DNA from: DATJGR01 sp963787045
Lineage (GTDB): Bacteria > Pseudomonadota > Gammaproteobacteria > Pseudomonadales > Azotimanducaceae
NCBI GenBank assembly: GCA_963787045.1
Contig: CAWBBR010000012.1
Location: 129,058-193,057 of the forward strand
DNA length: 64,000 nucleotides
Direction: 5' to 3'
In this document: piece after piece, positions 9,074 through 17,593 of the stretch
Position numbering within the stretch: the stretch's first letter is position 1
Layout: each line of letters starts with the position of its first letter
Notes under the pieces: model-generated
Seen by the model: the letters and a program-made list of their open reading frames with translations, nothing else
Databases searched by the model: none
Told to the model about the DNA's origin: nothing
Program-made: the position numbers and the translations under genes

Positions 9074-10354
9074 ATGGTCGACCGCGCCTTTGCACAGCGC
9101 AGCCTCGAAGCACTGCTGAAGCGCGGCTTTCAAAAGGCGCGAGTGCGTCTGGTGAGCAGCGATCAGCACGAGCTGCAGGCGGAATTCGGGCACACCAATC
9201 TGCTGCGCACGACACACAACACCGAACTCGGTCTGCTCGGCATCGTCGACGACAAGCAAGGCAGTCTGACGCTGAACAACGTTACCGACGACGGCCTGCC
9301 CGATGCCGTGGAGAACCTGTGGGCGGTGACCAGTGGCTCCAGAGCCGATCCCGCCAACGATATCGCGGAGGCGCAGCCGAAGCGCACCTTCAAGAGCGGT
9401 CCGGATGCTCCCGACCTCGACCTGATGTACGAGCGCATCGCGGAGGTAATCGATCATGCGAAGTCGCGTTACCCGACCCTGAAGATGGGCAACGCTTCGA
9501 TCTCGTTCGCATCGCGCCAGGCGCTGTTTCTCAATTCCAACGGTGTCGACTTCGACACGACGCGTACCGCCTATCACGCCGGCATGATGTTCACTGCGCG
9601 CGACGGCAGCGACGTTTCGTCGTTCAACTCCATCGGCGTCACGTTGGACGCACTCGACAAGCCGTTGGCCTCGCATGCCACCACCGACGCTCTGATGAAA
9701 CAGACGACCGAGCAGGTCCGAACGAAGAAAGTGCCGCGCAAGTTCACCGGCGACATGATCATCACGCCGGACTGCATCGGCGACTTCCTCGGATTTCTCA
9801 TCGGCAACATCAGCAATCAGCCGCTCATTTCCGGTACCTCGCTGTACAAAAACAGTCTCGGTCAGCCCGTGGCGGATGCCGCTTTGACGCTGCACTCGCG
9901 CCCGCGCGATCTCGTTGGCGGATACTTCGTCACCGGCGACGGTTACGAAGTGCAGAACACCACCGTCGTCGCGGACGGTGTTTTGCGCAGCTTCCTGCTC
10001 GATCACTACGGCGCGCGCAAAACGGGTCTCGAGCGCGCTGCAACCGGCGGCGGTGCGTGGGTCGTCGAGGCAGGGGCGACGCCGCTCGACGCGATGATCC
10101 GCGACGTGAAAGCCGGCATTCTGATCACGCGCTTCTCGGGTGGTCGCCCGAATGACAAAGGCGACTTTTCGGGCATCGCGAAGAACAGCTACTACATCGA
10201 CAACGGCGCCGTCGCGTTCCCGATCTCGGAGACGATGGTCAGCGGCAACATGGCCGCGCTACTGACACACATCGTCGCGATTTCCGCCGAGCGTGCGGAC
10301 TTCGGCTCCGGCGTCTTTCCATGGGTGCGGGTCGGCGGCATCGGGATTTCCTGA
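9074..10354 (+). CDS. TldE/PmbA-like partner of TldD
   Basis: A 426-residue TldD/PmbA-family protein lacking the HExxxH zinc motif, as expected for the non-catalytic TldE (PmbA) subunit that pairs with TldD. It contains the family blocks GDMIITPDCIGDFLGFLIGN and the C-terminal FPWVRVGGIGIS. The ATG follows the tldD stop by one base, so the two subunits are made in equal amounts from one message. The frame is intact. Confidence 0.88.
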   Translation: MVDRAFAQRSLEALLKRGFQKARVRLVSSDQHELQAEFGHTNLLRTTHNTELGLLGIVDDKQGSLTLNNVTDDGLPDAVENLWAVTSGSRADPANDIAEAQPKRTFKSGPDAPDLDLMYERIAEVIDHAKSRYPTLKMGNASISFASRQALFLNSNGVDFDTTRTAYHAGMMFTARDGSDVSSFNSIGVTLDALDKPLASHATTDALMKQTTEQVRTKKVPRKFTGDMIITPDCIGDFLGFLIGNISNQPLISGTSLYKNSLGQPVADAALTLHSRPRDLVGGYFVTGDGYEVQNTTVVADGVLRSFLLDHYGARKTGLERAATGGGAWVVEAGATPLDAMIRDVKAGILITRFSGGRPNDKGDFSGIAKNSYYIDNGAVAFPISETMVSGNMAALLTHIVAISAERADFGSGVFPWVRVGGIGIS

Positions 10355-10705
10355 ACGGCGCGACGCCTCCCGGCTTGCCTTGGCAACTGTGCTTCGAACA
10401 CACTTCGCGCATTCAATGCCAGTTCGACGATCGCTCGTGCCCCAACGCTGCTAGATCTCAGATTCCCGAGCCACCTCCGACGTAGCGTCCACAAGACCGG
10501 TCGGAGGAATCGTGCGCGCACGCGCACGTTTGGAAGCAGGCGCGGCGGACTGAGGTCTGGCACTCGGCCGTCGGCACCTGCGTTCCCCGTCATTCCCACC
10601 GGACTCCGCTGAACCAGGCGTTGCCTCCACGCGATCGATCGCATCGCGTTTCGTTGTCGCCATCGACCCCGTTGTCGCGCAGTGCTTCCGCACCGGAGTA
10701 CTGCT
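10355..10705. other. non-coding stretch between tldE-like gene and DUF1062 gene
   Basis: About 350 bp with no convincing reading frame on either strand: the long minus-strand frames here have no ribosome site and arginine-rich, family-free translations. One short segment near 10585 (cattcccaccggactccg) resembles the palindromic intergenic units common in proteobacteria, but only one copy is present in the window. No terminator or promoter could be supported. Confidence 0.5.
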
Positions 10706-11299
10706 GTGGAGATTCGCTGCGAATGCTGGGAGGTGACGCCCACGGCGCCACCGCGATTGATCAGACACTGTTCAGGCTGCAACGAGAAGCGGCGCTTCGT
10801 TTGCGCGGAGACATTTCGCGTGAACGCACAACGGAAAGCGCTCGACGTGTGGCTCAACTATCGGTGCGAGCGGTGCGACTCGACCTGGAAACGCCCGGTC
10901 ATCGAGCGCCGGCCCGTCGGCGAGATCGACCCGCACCAACTCGAGGCTTTCTTCCGCGACGACCCGCTCGTCGCCCGGCGGCTGGCGTTCGACGTCGCAC
11001 AGCTATGCAGACAGAGCGTGGTGATCGATGCGCACACCGACGTGCGCGTCCATCGCGTGACGATCGCGCCGGACGTCGACGACATCGCGCCTCTGTGTAT
11101 TCGTCTCGCTCTGCCTGTGAAGTGCGCCGTGCGGCTCGACCGGCTGTTGGCGCTGCAATTAGGGCTGTCGCGCACGGCGCTGCATTCGTTGTGGGATCGT
11201 GGCGAACTGCACGTATCGCCCGCTCGCAACGCGCCATTGCGCAGGCCGATCCACGACCGACAACGGATCTGGTTGGGCGCGCCGCGGTTCGCTAACTAA
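10706..11299 (+). CDS. DUF1062 domain-containing protein
   Basis: A 197-residue protein of the DUF1062 family, function unknown. It begins with a probable zinc ribbon: CECWEV...HCSGCNEKRRF and YRCERCDSTW supply CxC/CxxC-type cysteine pairs, followed by the family phrase FRVNAQRKALDVWLNYRC. The GTG at 10706 is preferred over the upstream GTG at 10682 because GGAG sits seven bases before it and because homologous proteins start just before the first cysteines. The C-terminal half (LDRLLALQLGLSRTALHSL) looks like a small S4-like RNA-binding motif, which suggests but does not show a role at RNA. It overlaps the convergent methyltransferase by 8 bp. Confidence 0.82.
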   Translation: MEIRCECWEVTPTAPPRLIRHCSGCNEKRRFVCAETFRVNAQRKALDVWLNYRCERCDSTWKRPVIERRPVGEIDPHQLEAFFRDDPLVARRLAFDVAQLCRQSVVIDAHTDVRVHRVTIAPDVDDIAPLCIRLALPVKCAVRLDRLLALQLGLSRTALHSLWDRGELHVSPARNAPLRRPIHDRQRIWLGAPRFAN

Positions 11300-12002
11300 A
11301 CGGCATCTCCGGCAGGTCCGCTACGCGCCAAAGCCCGAGGTGCTTGTCGCTGAAGTCGACCGACGGATGCGCCTCGTCGAACAATTCGAGCGGCTCCGGA
11401 AGATCGAACGGCGTCCGTTGCAGGTTCACCGCGCGCCACTTGCCGGTGGGAATGTCCTGGTTCCGTTCTCGGTCGACGAACGTCGTCGCCAACAACCAGG
11501 TTGCGCCCGAACGGCGTATGTTCGCGAGCGCGCGCACGACATCCTGGTTGGAGAAGTGCACGAGGCAGTCGCGGCACAGCACGAGATCGGCCGTTGGGAG
11601 CGGATCCTGCAGCAGATCCCGCTGTATGAATTTCCGGCGATGGTTGCTGTATGCGCGCTGGTTCTGGCGAATCAACTCGTCGACCACATCGGCGCCGACG
11701 TAGTCGACATTCAGATCGACGAGGCGCATCCAGTAGAAGTCGCCGCACGGTATGTCGAGCAGTGTCTTGCAGCCGAGATCCTTCACCAACGCCGGAAGCA
11801 GCCGGCGGACGACTTCGGTCTGCGCGAGGTCGGAGCCAGGACCCGACAACGACTCCATTTCCAACGCGGCGTGTTTGTGAAATTTGCGCGTGAACGTCTG
11901 CTTCGCCGATCGCTCGACGCGCGACTTCTCCTTGTATTTTCGCCATAAGTCGAAGACCCGCGGCAGGCGCAGTTGAACGAATCGCTTCAACGATCGGTTC
12001 AC
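11292..12002 (-). CDS. class I SAM-dependent methyltransferase
   Basis: A 236-residue methyltransferase with the SAM-binding motif I LLDIPCGDFYWM, the acidic loop VGADVVDEL and motif IV DLVLCRDCLVHFS. It is of the kind often found near glycan or polyketide genes, but the substrate cannot be told. The GTG start at 12002 forms a GTGA overlap with the stop of the UPF0126 gene, which supports it against the internal ATG. It is the last gene of the five-gene overlapping minus-strand operon 14208-11292. Confidence 0.85.
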   Translation of the reverse strand: MNRSLKRFVQLRLPRVFDLWRKYKEKSRVERSAKQTFTRKFHKHAALEMESLSGPGSDLAQTEVVRRLLPALVKDLGCKTLLDIPCGDFYWMRLVDLNVDYVGADVVDELIRQNQRAYSNHRRKFIQRDLLQDPLPTADLVLCRDCLVHFSNQDVVRALANIRRSGATWLLATTFVDRERNQDIPTGKWRAVNLQRTPFDLPEPLELFDEAHPSVDFSDKHLGLWRVADLPEMPFS

Positions 12003-12625
12003 GTCCGCGTCTCCGGCAGCTTGAACGTCGGGAGCCGAAGCCCCCAGACGATGGCGGACACGCGCAGCGCGACCACGACGCTCATCCCCAGCGCGAACGC
12101 CCACAGTCGAGGTACGCCGACCGTTTCCGCAATGAGATAGAACGAAATACCCGCAATGGCTGCGGTGGCGTAGATGTCGCGACGAAGGATCAACGGAATC
12201 TCGGCGCACAGCACGTCGCGCAGCATGCCGCCGGCAACTCCGGTGATGGTCCCCATCAGCACCACGATGATCGGCGACAGCCCTGCCGCCTCGGCAATCT
12301 GCGCGCCGGACAACGAGAACAGCGCGAGCCCGAGTGCATCGGCCAGCGACAACGCATTTCCCGGCGGCGGACGGATCCGAACGTAAAGCAGCGTGAGCAG
12401 CGCGGCGACGGCGATGACGATCAGATAGCTCGGTTCGGCGATCCAGAAAATCGGGTGTCGATCGAGCAACAGATCGCGGACCGTGCCCCCACCTACAGCC
12501 GTCAGGGTGGCGATGACGACAACGCCGAACAGATCCAGTGATTTGCGTCCTGCCGCCAGCGCGCCGCTCACTGCGAACACCGCGACGCCGACCAGATCGA
12601 GCACGTGCAGCGTTACCCAGTTCAA
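11999..12625 (-). CDS. UPF0126 / TRIC-type trimeric intracellular cation channel family protein
   Basis: A 208-residue inner-membrane protein with two repeated UPF0126 units (about seven transmembrane helices). Each half carries the glycine-rich signature: AVSGALAAGRKSLDLFGV...GGGTVRDLLLDRHP in the first and LMGTITGVAGGMLRDVLC in the second. Bacterial members form trimeric monovalent cation channels related to animal TRIC. The start is taken as TTG at 12625, which forms a TTGA overlap with the stop of the upstream methyltransferase and gives the family's usual length; the longer frame would lie inside that gene. Confidence 0.88.
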   Translation of the reverse strand: MNWVTLHVLDLVGVAVFAVSGALAAGRKSLDLFGVVVIATLTAVGGGTVRDLLLDRHPIFWIAEPSYLIVIAVAALLTLLYVRIRPPPGNALSLADALGLALFSLSGAQIAEAAGLSPIIVVLMGTITGVAGGMLRDVLCAEIPLILRRDIYATAAIAGISFYLIAETVGVPRLWAFALGMSVVVALRVSAIVWGLRLPTFKLPETRT

Positions 12626-13213
12626 GCGTTGGCCCGTCGACCGCGGCTGCCGCCCGCATAGTTCGTGGTCGTCTTCATCGCTTCGAACACGAAATACGAC
12701 CCTATGGGATGCACGCGTACGCTGCCAAAGATCGACTGCAGTTTGTTTCGGTACCACGTCTGCCGCTTGGTCACCAGATAGAGCGTTCCACGCAGCGACA
12801 GTCGGTTGAAGCCTTTCATGATGAAGTGTTTCGCTACTTCGAAATCGGCGTGATACGGCGGATTGCACAGTATCTTCGAGAACCCTGCTTCGCGAAACTC
12901 CGTGAATCCATCGCTGCGCACGATGGTCACGCCACCCACTTCGTTGAGGCGCGCGTTAATCGATGCATACTCGACTGCCACCGGGTCGTTGTCGAGCATG
13001 AAGACGCGTTGTGGCGATGTCAGCTTCGCTGCGACGATGCCGACGACGCCGTAACCGCAGCCGAGGTCCAGCACCTTGTCGTCCGCCTCGAGCCGCGCAA
13101 CCGACAGCATCGCAACGGTTCCGGTGTCGACCTTCCGTGGCGAAAACAAGCGTGGGATGCGTTTCGAACCGCACTTCAATGTCGTGAATCGAGGTCGCGA
13201 TCTGTACCGTCAA
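12622..13213 (-). CDS. RsmC-like small-domain methyltransferase, one frame change
   Basis: A class I methyltransferase of the MTS group (RsmC/RlmG/PrmB-like). The N-terminus starts with the TTG at 13213 (TTGA overlap with the NUDIX stop) and reads TVQIATSIHDIEVRFETHP; at about 13150, in a ttgtttt run, the frame changes and continues as LFSPRKVDTGTVAML. Motif I is LDLGCGYGVVG, and the base-amino-methylating NPPY motif is present (KILCNPPYHADF). The enzyme probably methylates a guanine N2 or similar amine in rRNA, though it lacks RsmC's N-terminal duplicate domain. Confidence 0.8.
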
Positions 13214-13690
13214 TCGACGAGCACCTCGACATGCGTGACGTCGTCGGGTGCGCCATGGGTGAGATACCGCGCGACGATCTCCGCCAGCGATTGGGGCGTG
13301 AGCGGCTCTCGCGCCTTTGCCAGTTCGTCGGAATGCCACCAACGGAACCGGTCCAATACCTGCTGCTTCCACCGCGTCCGACATGCGCGGCTCGAACTCC
13401 GCCACGCGAACGATTCGATACTGCTCGCGCTGACAGATCCGCCTGCCGCCCCAGTTGAACGTGTGCTGCCGCCGCCATACCAACGGCCCGACCTCGAAGC
13501 GTTCGAGCCCCAGTTCTTCTTTCAGCTCGCGCCGAAGCCCGGCTTCCTCGGTTTCACCGGGTTCCAGTCCGCCGCCGGGCGTGATCCAGAACCAGTCGCC
13601 GCCTTCGGGTGCGCGGATGCGCATCAGCAGCACTTTGAGTTCCGGCGTCAGCACGATCGCGCGGACGGCATTGCGCTGGACGATCACCAT
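13210..13690 (-). CDS. NUDIX hydrolase, one frame change
   Basis: Starts at the ATG at 13690 with MVIVQRNAVRAIVLTPE and contains a perfect Nudix box beginning GGLEPGETEEAGLR and ending RELKEELGL, so it should hydrolyse a nucleoside diphosphate linked to another group. Near 13385 the frame changes (from EFEPRMSDAV to QQVLDRFRWWHSDEL) and runs to a TGA at 13210. The RWWHxxEL tail is common in NUDIX proteins of about 160 residues. It overlaps the genes on both sides by 4-7 bp. Confidence 0.85.
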
Positions 13691-14208
13691 TGCAGCTCCA
13701 GGCAATCGCCGATCCTGGTCGCGGTCCATTGCCGGCTGAGCGCATCCATTCGCGCGTTGATCCGCGCCACTGTCTGCGTATCGAACGATCTGCGTTCGCT
13801 CGCGTCCATCGCTGCGAGCATGCTCGTGGCCGTGTCCGCCATCTCCGCCGCGCGGTGTCGCAGCGCCGGATTCGCGGAGGCCGCCAACCAGTTGAACATG
13901 CACACATAAGTGGCCCGTTCCGACCGCGCGGAGTCGTCTCGGCCGGCGCGCATCAGTTTCTGGCTGCGCCGCTTCGTCTTGCCGTCGCGCGTTTCACCGT
14001 GAAAGGTGCCGGCCGAGCCGCCCGCCGCTACCTGGCCGAAAACGCCGAATTCGATTCCGAGCTCCTGTTCCGCAATGAAGTGCTGCAGATCGTGCGGCAT
14101 CAGCGGATCGTTGCCCGGCGCGGTCGGCATACGTAACGGTTCGCCACGGTCGCGAACAATCACGATGCCGTAACGGCGTTCATCCGTCTTGTGGAACTGC
14201 ACCCTCAT
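13684..14208 (-). CDS. conserved protein of unknown function
   Basis: A 174-residue protein I cannot assign. The N-terminus (MRVQFHKTDERRYGIVIVRDRG) looks like a small beta domain, followed by an AAGGSAGTFHGET loop and a basic linker KTKRRSQKLMRAGRDD; the C-terminal third is alpha-helical and alanine-rich. No signal peptide or membrane segment is seen. It is the first gene of the overlapping operon, sharing seven bases with the NUDIX gene, and has a TACAAT hexamer and an inverted repeat directly upstream. Confidence 0.65.
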   Translation of the reverse strand: MRVQFHKTDERRYGIVIVRDRGEPLRMPTAPGNDPLMPHDLQHFIAEQELGIEFGVFGQVAAGGSAGTFHGETRDGKTKRRSQKLMRAGRDDSARSERATYVCMFNWLAASANPALRHRAAEMADTATSMLAAMDASERRSFDTQTVARINARMDALSRQWTATRIGDCLELQW

Positions 14209-14211
14209 GCA

Positions 14212-14249
14212 GCGAACCCGCGTTACAGGGACGTGGTTCGCGCATTGTA
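14212..14249 (-). promoter_or_regulatory. candidate promoter and operator of the 14208-11292 operon
   Basis: On the minus strand, TACAAT (14244-14249) is a good -10 hexamer about 36 bases before the first ATG. Immediately downstream is a perfect 7-bp inverted repeat GCGAACC / GGTTCGC (14235-14241 and 14212-14218, 16-base spacer). I found no good -35. The repeat could be an operator, or a hairpin ending the CHASE2 transcript. Confidence 0.35.
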
Positions 14250-14258
14250 GAAGGAACC

Positions 14259-17027
14259 TCAGCCGGCGGCTTGCTTCGCCGGTTGCAACAACGCGCGACC
14301 GCGGTCCCACGCATCGCACCACGCCAACAGTTTGTCTGCGGGCATCGGCTTCGCGATCCAGTAGCCCTGGCCGATGTCGCAGCCTAGATCGCGCAACGTC
14401 TCGTAGTGCGCGCGCTCTTCGATCCCCTCGGCGACCACCGAGAGATCGAGGCTATGCGCCATCCGCAGCGTGGAACGGACGATCGTCAGGTCGTTCGCGT
14501 TGGTGGTGATGTCTTTGACGAAACAGCGGTCGATCTTGAGCGTGTGCAGGTCCAGGTGCTTCAGGTACGCGAGCGACGAAAAGCCGGTGCCGAAATCGTC
14601 GATCGCGATCCGCACGCCGGCTTGCGTCAACACACGAATGGCGGCAACCGCTTTCGCCGGGTCGCTCATCAACGCGGTTTCGGTGATTTCGAGTTCGAGT
14701 CGATTCGGATCGGTATCGTGCAGCCGAATCGTGCGCAGCAACTCCTCCGCGAACGCCGGGTCGCGCAAGTGCCGCGCCGACAGATTCACCGCGAGACCGA
14801 TATCGAGCCCTGCCGCGCGCCACGCCGCGCCGTCCTTCAGCGCGCGCATGACGGACCAGCGCGTCAACGGCACGATCAGATCCGACTCCTCTGCCAATGG
14901 TACGAATTCACCCGGTGAAACGTTGCCGAGCTCGGCGTGATTCCAGCGCGCGAGCGCTTCCACACCAACGCACTTCAGATCGCTCAGGCGAACCTTGGGC
15001 TGGTAGTAAACCTCGAGTTCGTCGTTTGCGATCGCACCCCTCAGGGCGCCCGTTATCTTGAGGTGGCGGATCGAGCTATGGTCGGCTTCGGCGCTATAGA
15101 ATTCCACGTTCGTACGGTTGTTCTTGGCAACGTACATCGCAACGTCGGCGCGCTGCAGCAATGCGCCGCCGTCGACACCGTGCTCCGGGCACAACGCAAC
15201 GCCGATGCTCGCACCAACCTCGATCATGTTCGCCCCGGTTCTGATCGGCGCGCGCACGCGCTCCAGCAGATCGTCAGCGAGCGCGCGCAGGTCGGTGATG
15301 TCGGTGTAGTGCGGTATCACAACCGCAAATTCGTCGCCGCCGATGCGCGCAATCAGATTCTGTTCCGACAAGGCGCCGCGCAGACGCTGCCCAAGTATCG
15401 TCAGCACGGCATCGCCGGTGGCGTGGCCGAGCGTATCGTTCACGTCCTTGAAGCGATCCAGGTCGAGCATGAACAGTGCGGTCGGCGTAGAACTGCTCAA
15501 ACCGTCGAGCGCGCGGCTTAGCAGCAGCCGGTTCGGCAAGCCCGTCAGCGCATCGTGCGTGGCCTGGTGCGTGAGCAACGCCTGCTGCTTCTTGCGTTCC
15601 GTCATGTCGCGCAGAATCGCGGTGAACCAGATCCGTTCGCCCATGGCCACTCGCGTGATCGAGACTTCCACCGGAACCTGGTCGTCTTCGGGTCCGACCA
15701 TCCATTCGAAGTGATCGCCGAACACGGAGCGACCGCCGAGCGCATTGAGATTGGAAGAGCTGTCCAGCATCGCGACGTCGGGCATGCCCGGCAGCACGTC
15801 CTCCACGTTGCAGCCATGCAATTCATCGATCGAACGGCGGAGCAGCTTGGCGCTCGACTCGTTCGCGTCCTGCACTACACCGTCGCGGCCGAACACCACG
15901 ATGCCGTCGATGCTCGCCGATAACACGCTCGAGATCAGCGCTTCACGACGCTTCAGCCGTACGCCGGCGAGCAACGCGCGAAGCGCCTCACGGTCCGCCG
16001 ACAGCGATATCCCGACGACCGCGCTCAGCAACACCGCGAACACCAGCGGCATCACGTCGAATCGCACCATTGCGATGCCGTCGAGCAACGTCGCCAGCGC
16101 CAGCGTGCCGAGCGCGGCCGCCGCGGCAATCGCCATCGTCTTGCGCCACGACAGGCGCCGCAGCAACGGAATGCCGCAACAGACCGCCAAGGCGAGGGTG
16201 ATCGTCATCCATCGCGGCAACCAGGTCGGATTGCCTTCGAGCAACGTGGCGTATGCCGTAGCTTGCGCTACGACGCCGGGCAACGCCCGATGCACGGGTA
16301 CCGGAACCGTATCGCCGAGTTCGAGCGCGGTCGCGCCGACGAACACCGTTTTGCCGGCGAGCATGTCGATCGCACCGTCGAGCACGTCGAGGTACGACAC
16401 GTGCTTGAACGCGTTCGGCGATATCGCGAAGTCGATCGGATACTCGACGCCGGCTTCGAAGTCGGACCGCCCCACGAGCTGCGAAACGATCGAGCCGTAC
16501 GCAACACCGCCGAACTGATCGGTGTGCACGATGCCGCGCACCAGCCCATCGGGCGACGGCGACACGTTCACCAAGCCGACGCGCGTGCTGCGCTCGAACT
16601 CCGGCAACGGCCGCGTCAGCATGTAGCCGCCGGCGGCGCCAGCCCCGGCCGGTTGCCAGAACGCCGGCAGGAAGAACGGATAGTCGCGCGCCGCCAGCGC
16701 GCTCGCGAGCGCGGCGTCGGCCGCCGGATCGCCGGAACGCACGCTGAAGTCCACGTCGTAGAACACCGCGCGCGGCTGCGCCTGGTTCAAGCGCCGAATC
16801 AATTCCGCATGAATCGCACGCGACCACGGCCAACGGTCCAGCGCGTGCAGCGTCCGTGCATCGATCTCGACCAACACGACGTCGTTCGGCGGTTCGCGAT
16901 CGAACCAACCGGAGCGTGCATCGATGAACGCATTTTCGAGCGGCCGCAAGGTTCCGCAGGCGAGCGCGATCGTCACGATCGCTATCGCGAATACGACGGG
17001 AACCAACGGGCGTAGTTTGGCGCGCAT
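14259..17027 (-). CDS. CHASE2-PAS-GGDEF-EAL membrane c-di-GMP signalling protein
   Basis: A 922-residue inner-membrane sensor. An N-terminal helix (residues 8-24) leads to a periplasmic CHASE2 domain (about 30-265), three more helices (about 272-342), a PAS domain (about 365-475), GGDEF and EAL. Both output domains look competent: GGDEF is intact at 563-567 with RIGGDEFAVV, and EAL at 690-692 with the downstream NLSARHL, ITETAL, IDDFGTGFSSL, KIDRCFV and VVAEGIE motifs. No RxxD inhibitory site precedes GGDEF. It can therefore in principle make and break c-di-GMP. CHASE2 proteins are often encoded beside FecR-domain proteins, as here, 17 bp after the Pro/Val-repeat ORF. Confidence 0.95.
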   Translation of the reverse strand: MRAKLRPLVPVVFAIAIVTIALACGTLRPLENAFIDARSGWFDREPPNDVVLVEIDARTLHALDRWPWSRAIHAELIRRLNQAQPRAVFYDVDFSVRSGDPAADAALASALAARDYPFFLPAFWQPAGAGAAGGYMLTRPLPEFERSTRVGLVNVSPSPDGLVRGIVHTDQFGGVAYGSIVSQLVGRSDFEAGVEYPIDFAISPNAFKHVSYLDVLDGAIDMLAGKTVFVGATALELGDTVPVPVHRALPGVVAQATAYATLLEGNPTWLPRWMTITLALAVCCGIPLLRRLSWRKTMAIAAAAALGTLALATLLDGIAMVRFDVMPLVFAVLLSAVVGISLSADREALRALLAGVRLKRREALISSVLSASIDGIVVFGRDGVVQDANESSAKLLRRSIDELHGCNVEDVLPGMPDVAMLDSSSNLNALGGRSVFGDHFEWMVGPEDDQVPVEVSITRVAMGERIWFTAILRDMTERKKQQALLTHQATHDALTGLPNRLLLSRALDGLSSSTPTALFMLDLDRFKDVNDTLGHATGDAVLTILGQRLRGALSEQNLIARIGGDEFAVVIPHYTDITDLRALADDLLERVRAPIRTGANMIEVGASIGVALCPEHGVDGGALLQRADVAMYVAKNNRTNVEFYSAEADHSSIRHLKITGALRGAIANDELEVYYQPKVRLSDLKCVGVEALARWNHAELGNVSPGEFVPLAEESDLIVPLTRWSVMRALKDGAAWRAAGLDIGLAVNLSARHLRDPAFAEELLRTIRLHDTDPNRLELEITETALMSDPAKAVAAIRVLTQAGVRIAIDDFGTGFSSLAYLKHLDLHTLKIDRCFVKDITTNANDLTIVRSTLRMAHSLDLSVVAEGIEERAHYETLRDLGCDIGQGYWIAKPMPADKLLAWCDAWDRGRALLQPAKQAAG

Positions 17028-17044
17028 GACTACCTAACGACTTC

Positions 17045-17593
17045 TTAGTGGTGGAGACCCAGCAGGTTGGTGATCGGCGCAATTACCGGCGCAATGGGCG
17101 CCACGACCGGCGCAATCACCGGTGCCACCGGCGCCACGATGGGAGCGACCACCGGCGTAACGACCGGGGCAACCACCGGCGTCACCGCGGCAACGACAGG
17201 GGCGACGACGGGTGCCGCAACCGGAACCACCGGCGCGACTACTGTGGTCACCACCGGCGCGACCGGCGCTACGACGGTGTTCACGACCGGGGCGACCACC
17301 GTGTTCGTAACGGGCGCGACGACCGTATTTACGACCGGCGCAGCGACCGTATTCACCACGGGCGCGACGACGGTGTTGACCACCGGAGCAACCGTGTTGT
17401 CGACCACCGGTGCAACCACCGTGTTCACCACCGGCGCTACCAGGTTGTTGGTGACGGGCGCGACGACGGTGTTGACCACCGTGTTCACCACGGGCGCCAC
17501 AACGTTGGAGACGACCGGCGCGACGACGTTCGCCGTCACCGGTTCGACGACGTTGGCGACTGGCGCAACGACGGCCGCGACGGTGGGGCTCAC
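17045..17593 (-). CDS. Pro/Val-rich repeat protein, or C-terminal tail of the FecR protein
   Basis: A 182-residue translation made almost entirely of Val, Ala, Pro, Thr and Asn in imperfect units such as VVAPVVNT, ending NLLGLHH. The GTG at 17593 sits in a GTGA overlap with the FecR stop. Either it is a separate coupled protein, or a one-base indel has cut it off the FecR protein, for which a low-complexity extracytoplasmic tail would be natural. It has no charged core, no signal peptide of its own and no known domain; lacking a signal peptide, it makes more sense as a tail. Regular VVxPV repeats could form an extended or beta-stacked stalk (inference). Confidence 0.6.
   Translation of the reverse strand: MSPTVAAVVAPVANVVEPVTANVVAPVVSNVVAPVVNTVVNTVVAPVTNNLVAPVVNTVVAPVVDNTVAPVVNTVVAPVVNTVAAPVVNTVVAPVTNTVVAPVVNTVVAPVAPVVTTVVAPVVPVAAPVVAPVVAAVTPVVAPVVTPVVAPIVAPVAPVIAPVVAPIAPVIAPITNLLGLHH
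17045..17593. repeat. in-frame imperfect tandem repeat array, about 24-bp unit
   Basis: On the plus strand the array is built from variants of accaccggngcgacnacggtgttc, with shorter 12-18-bp units at its left end. Codon choice varies between copies while the encoded VVAPV pattern is kept, arguing for selection on protein rather than recent slippage. The repetitiveness also makes this a likely place for assembly or indel error. Confidence 0.75.

Noticed and set aside
10560..10620. Possible palindromic intergenic repeat (cattcccaccgg)
   Set aside because: Only one copy in the window and no second arm, so it cannot be called a repeat family.
10355..10705. Search for a modified-peptide precursor beside tldD/tldE
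   Set aside because: No short frame with a ribosome site and leader-like sequence on either strand.
12956..13903. 315-codon minus-strand frame read as one protein
   Set aside because: It is the NUDIX N-terminus joined by frame changes to the start of the methyltransferase and noise in between; the two are separate genes.
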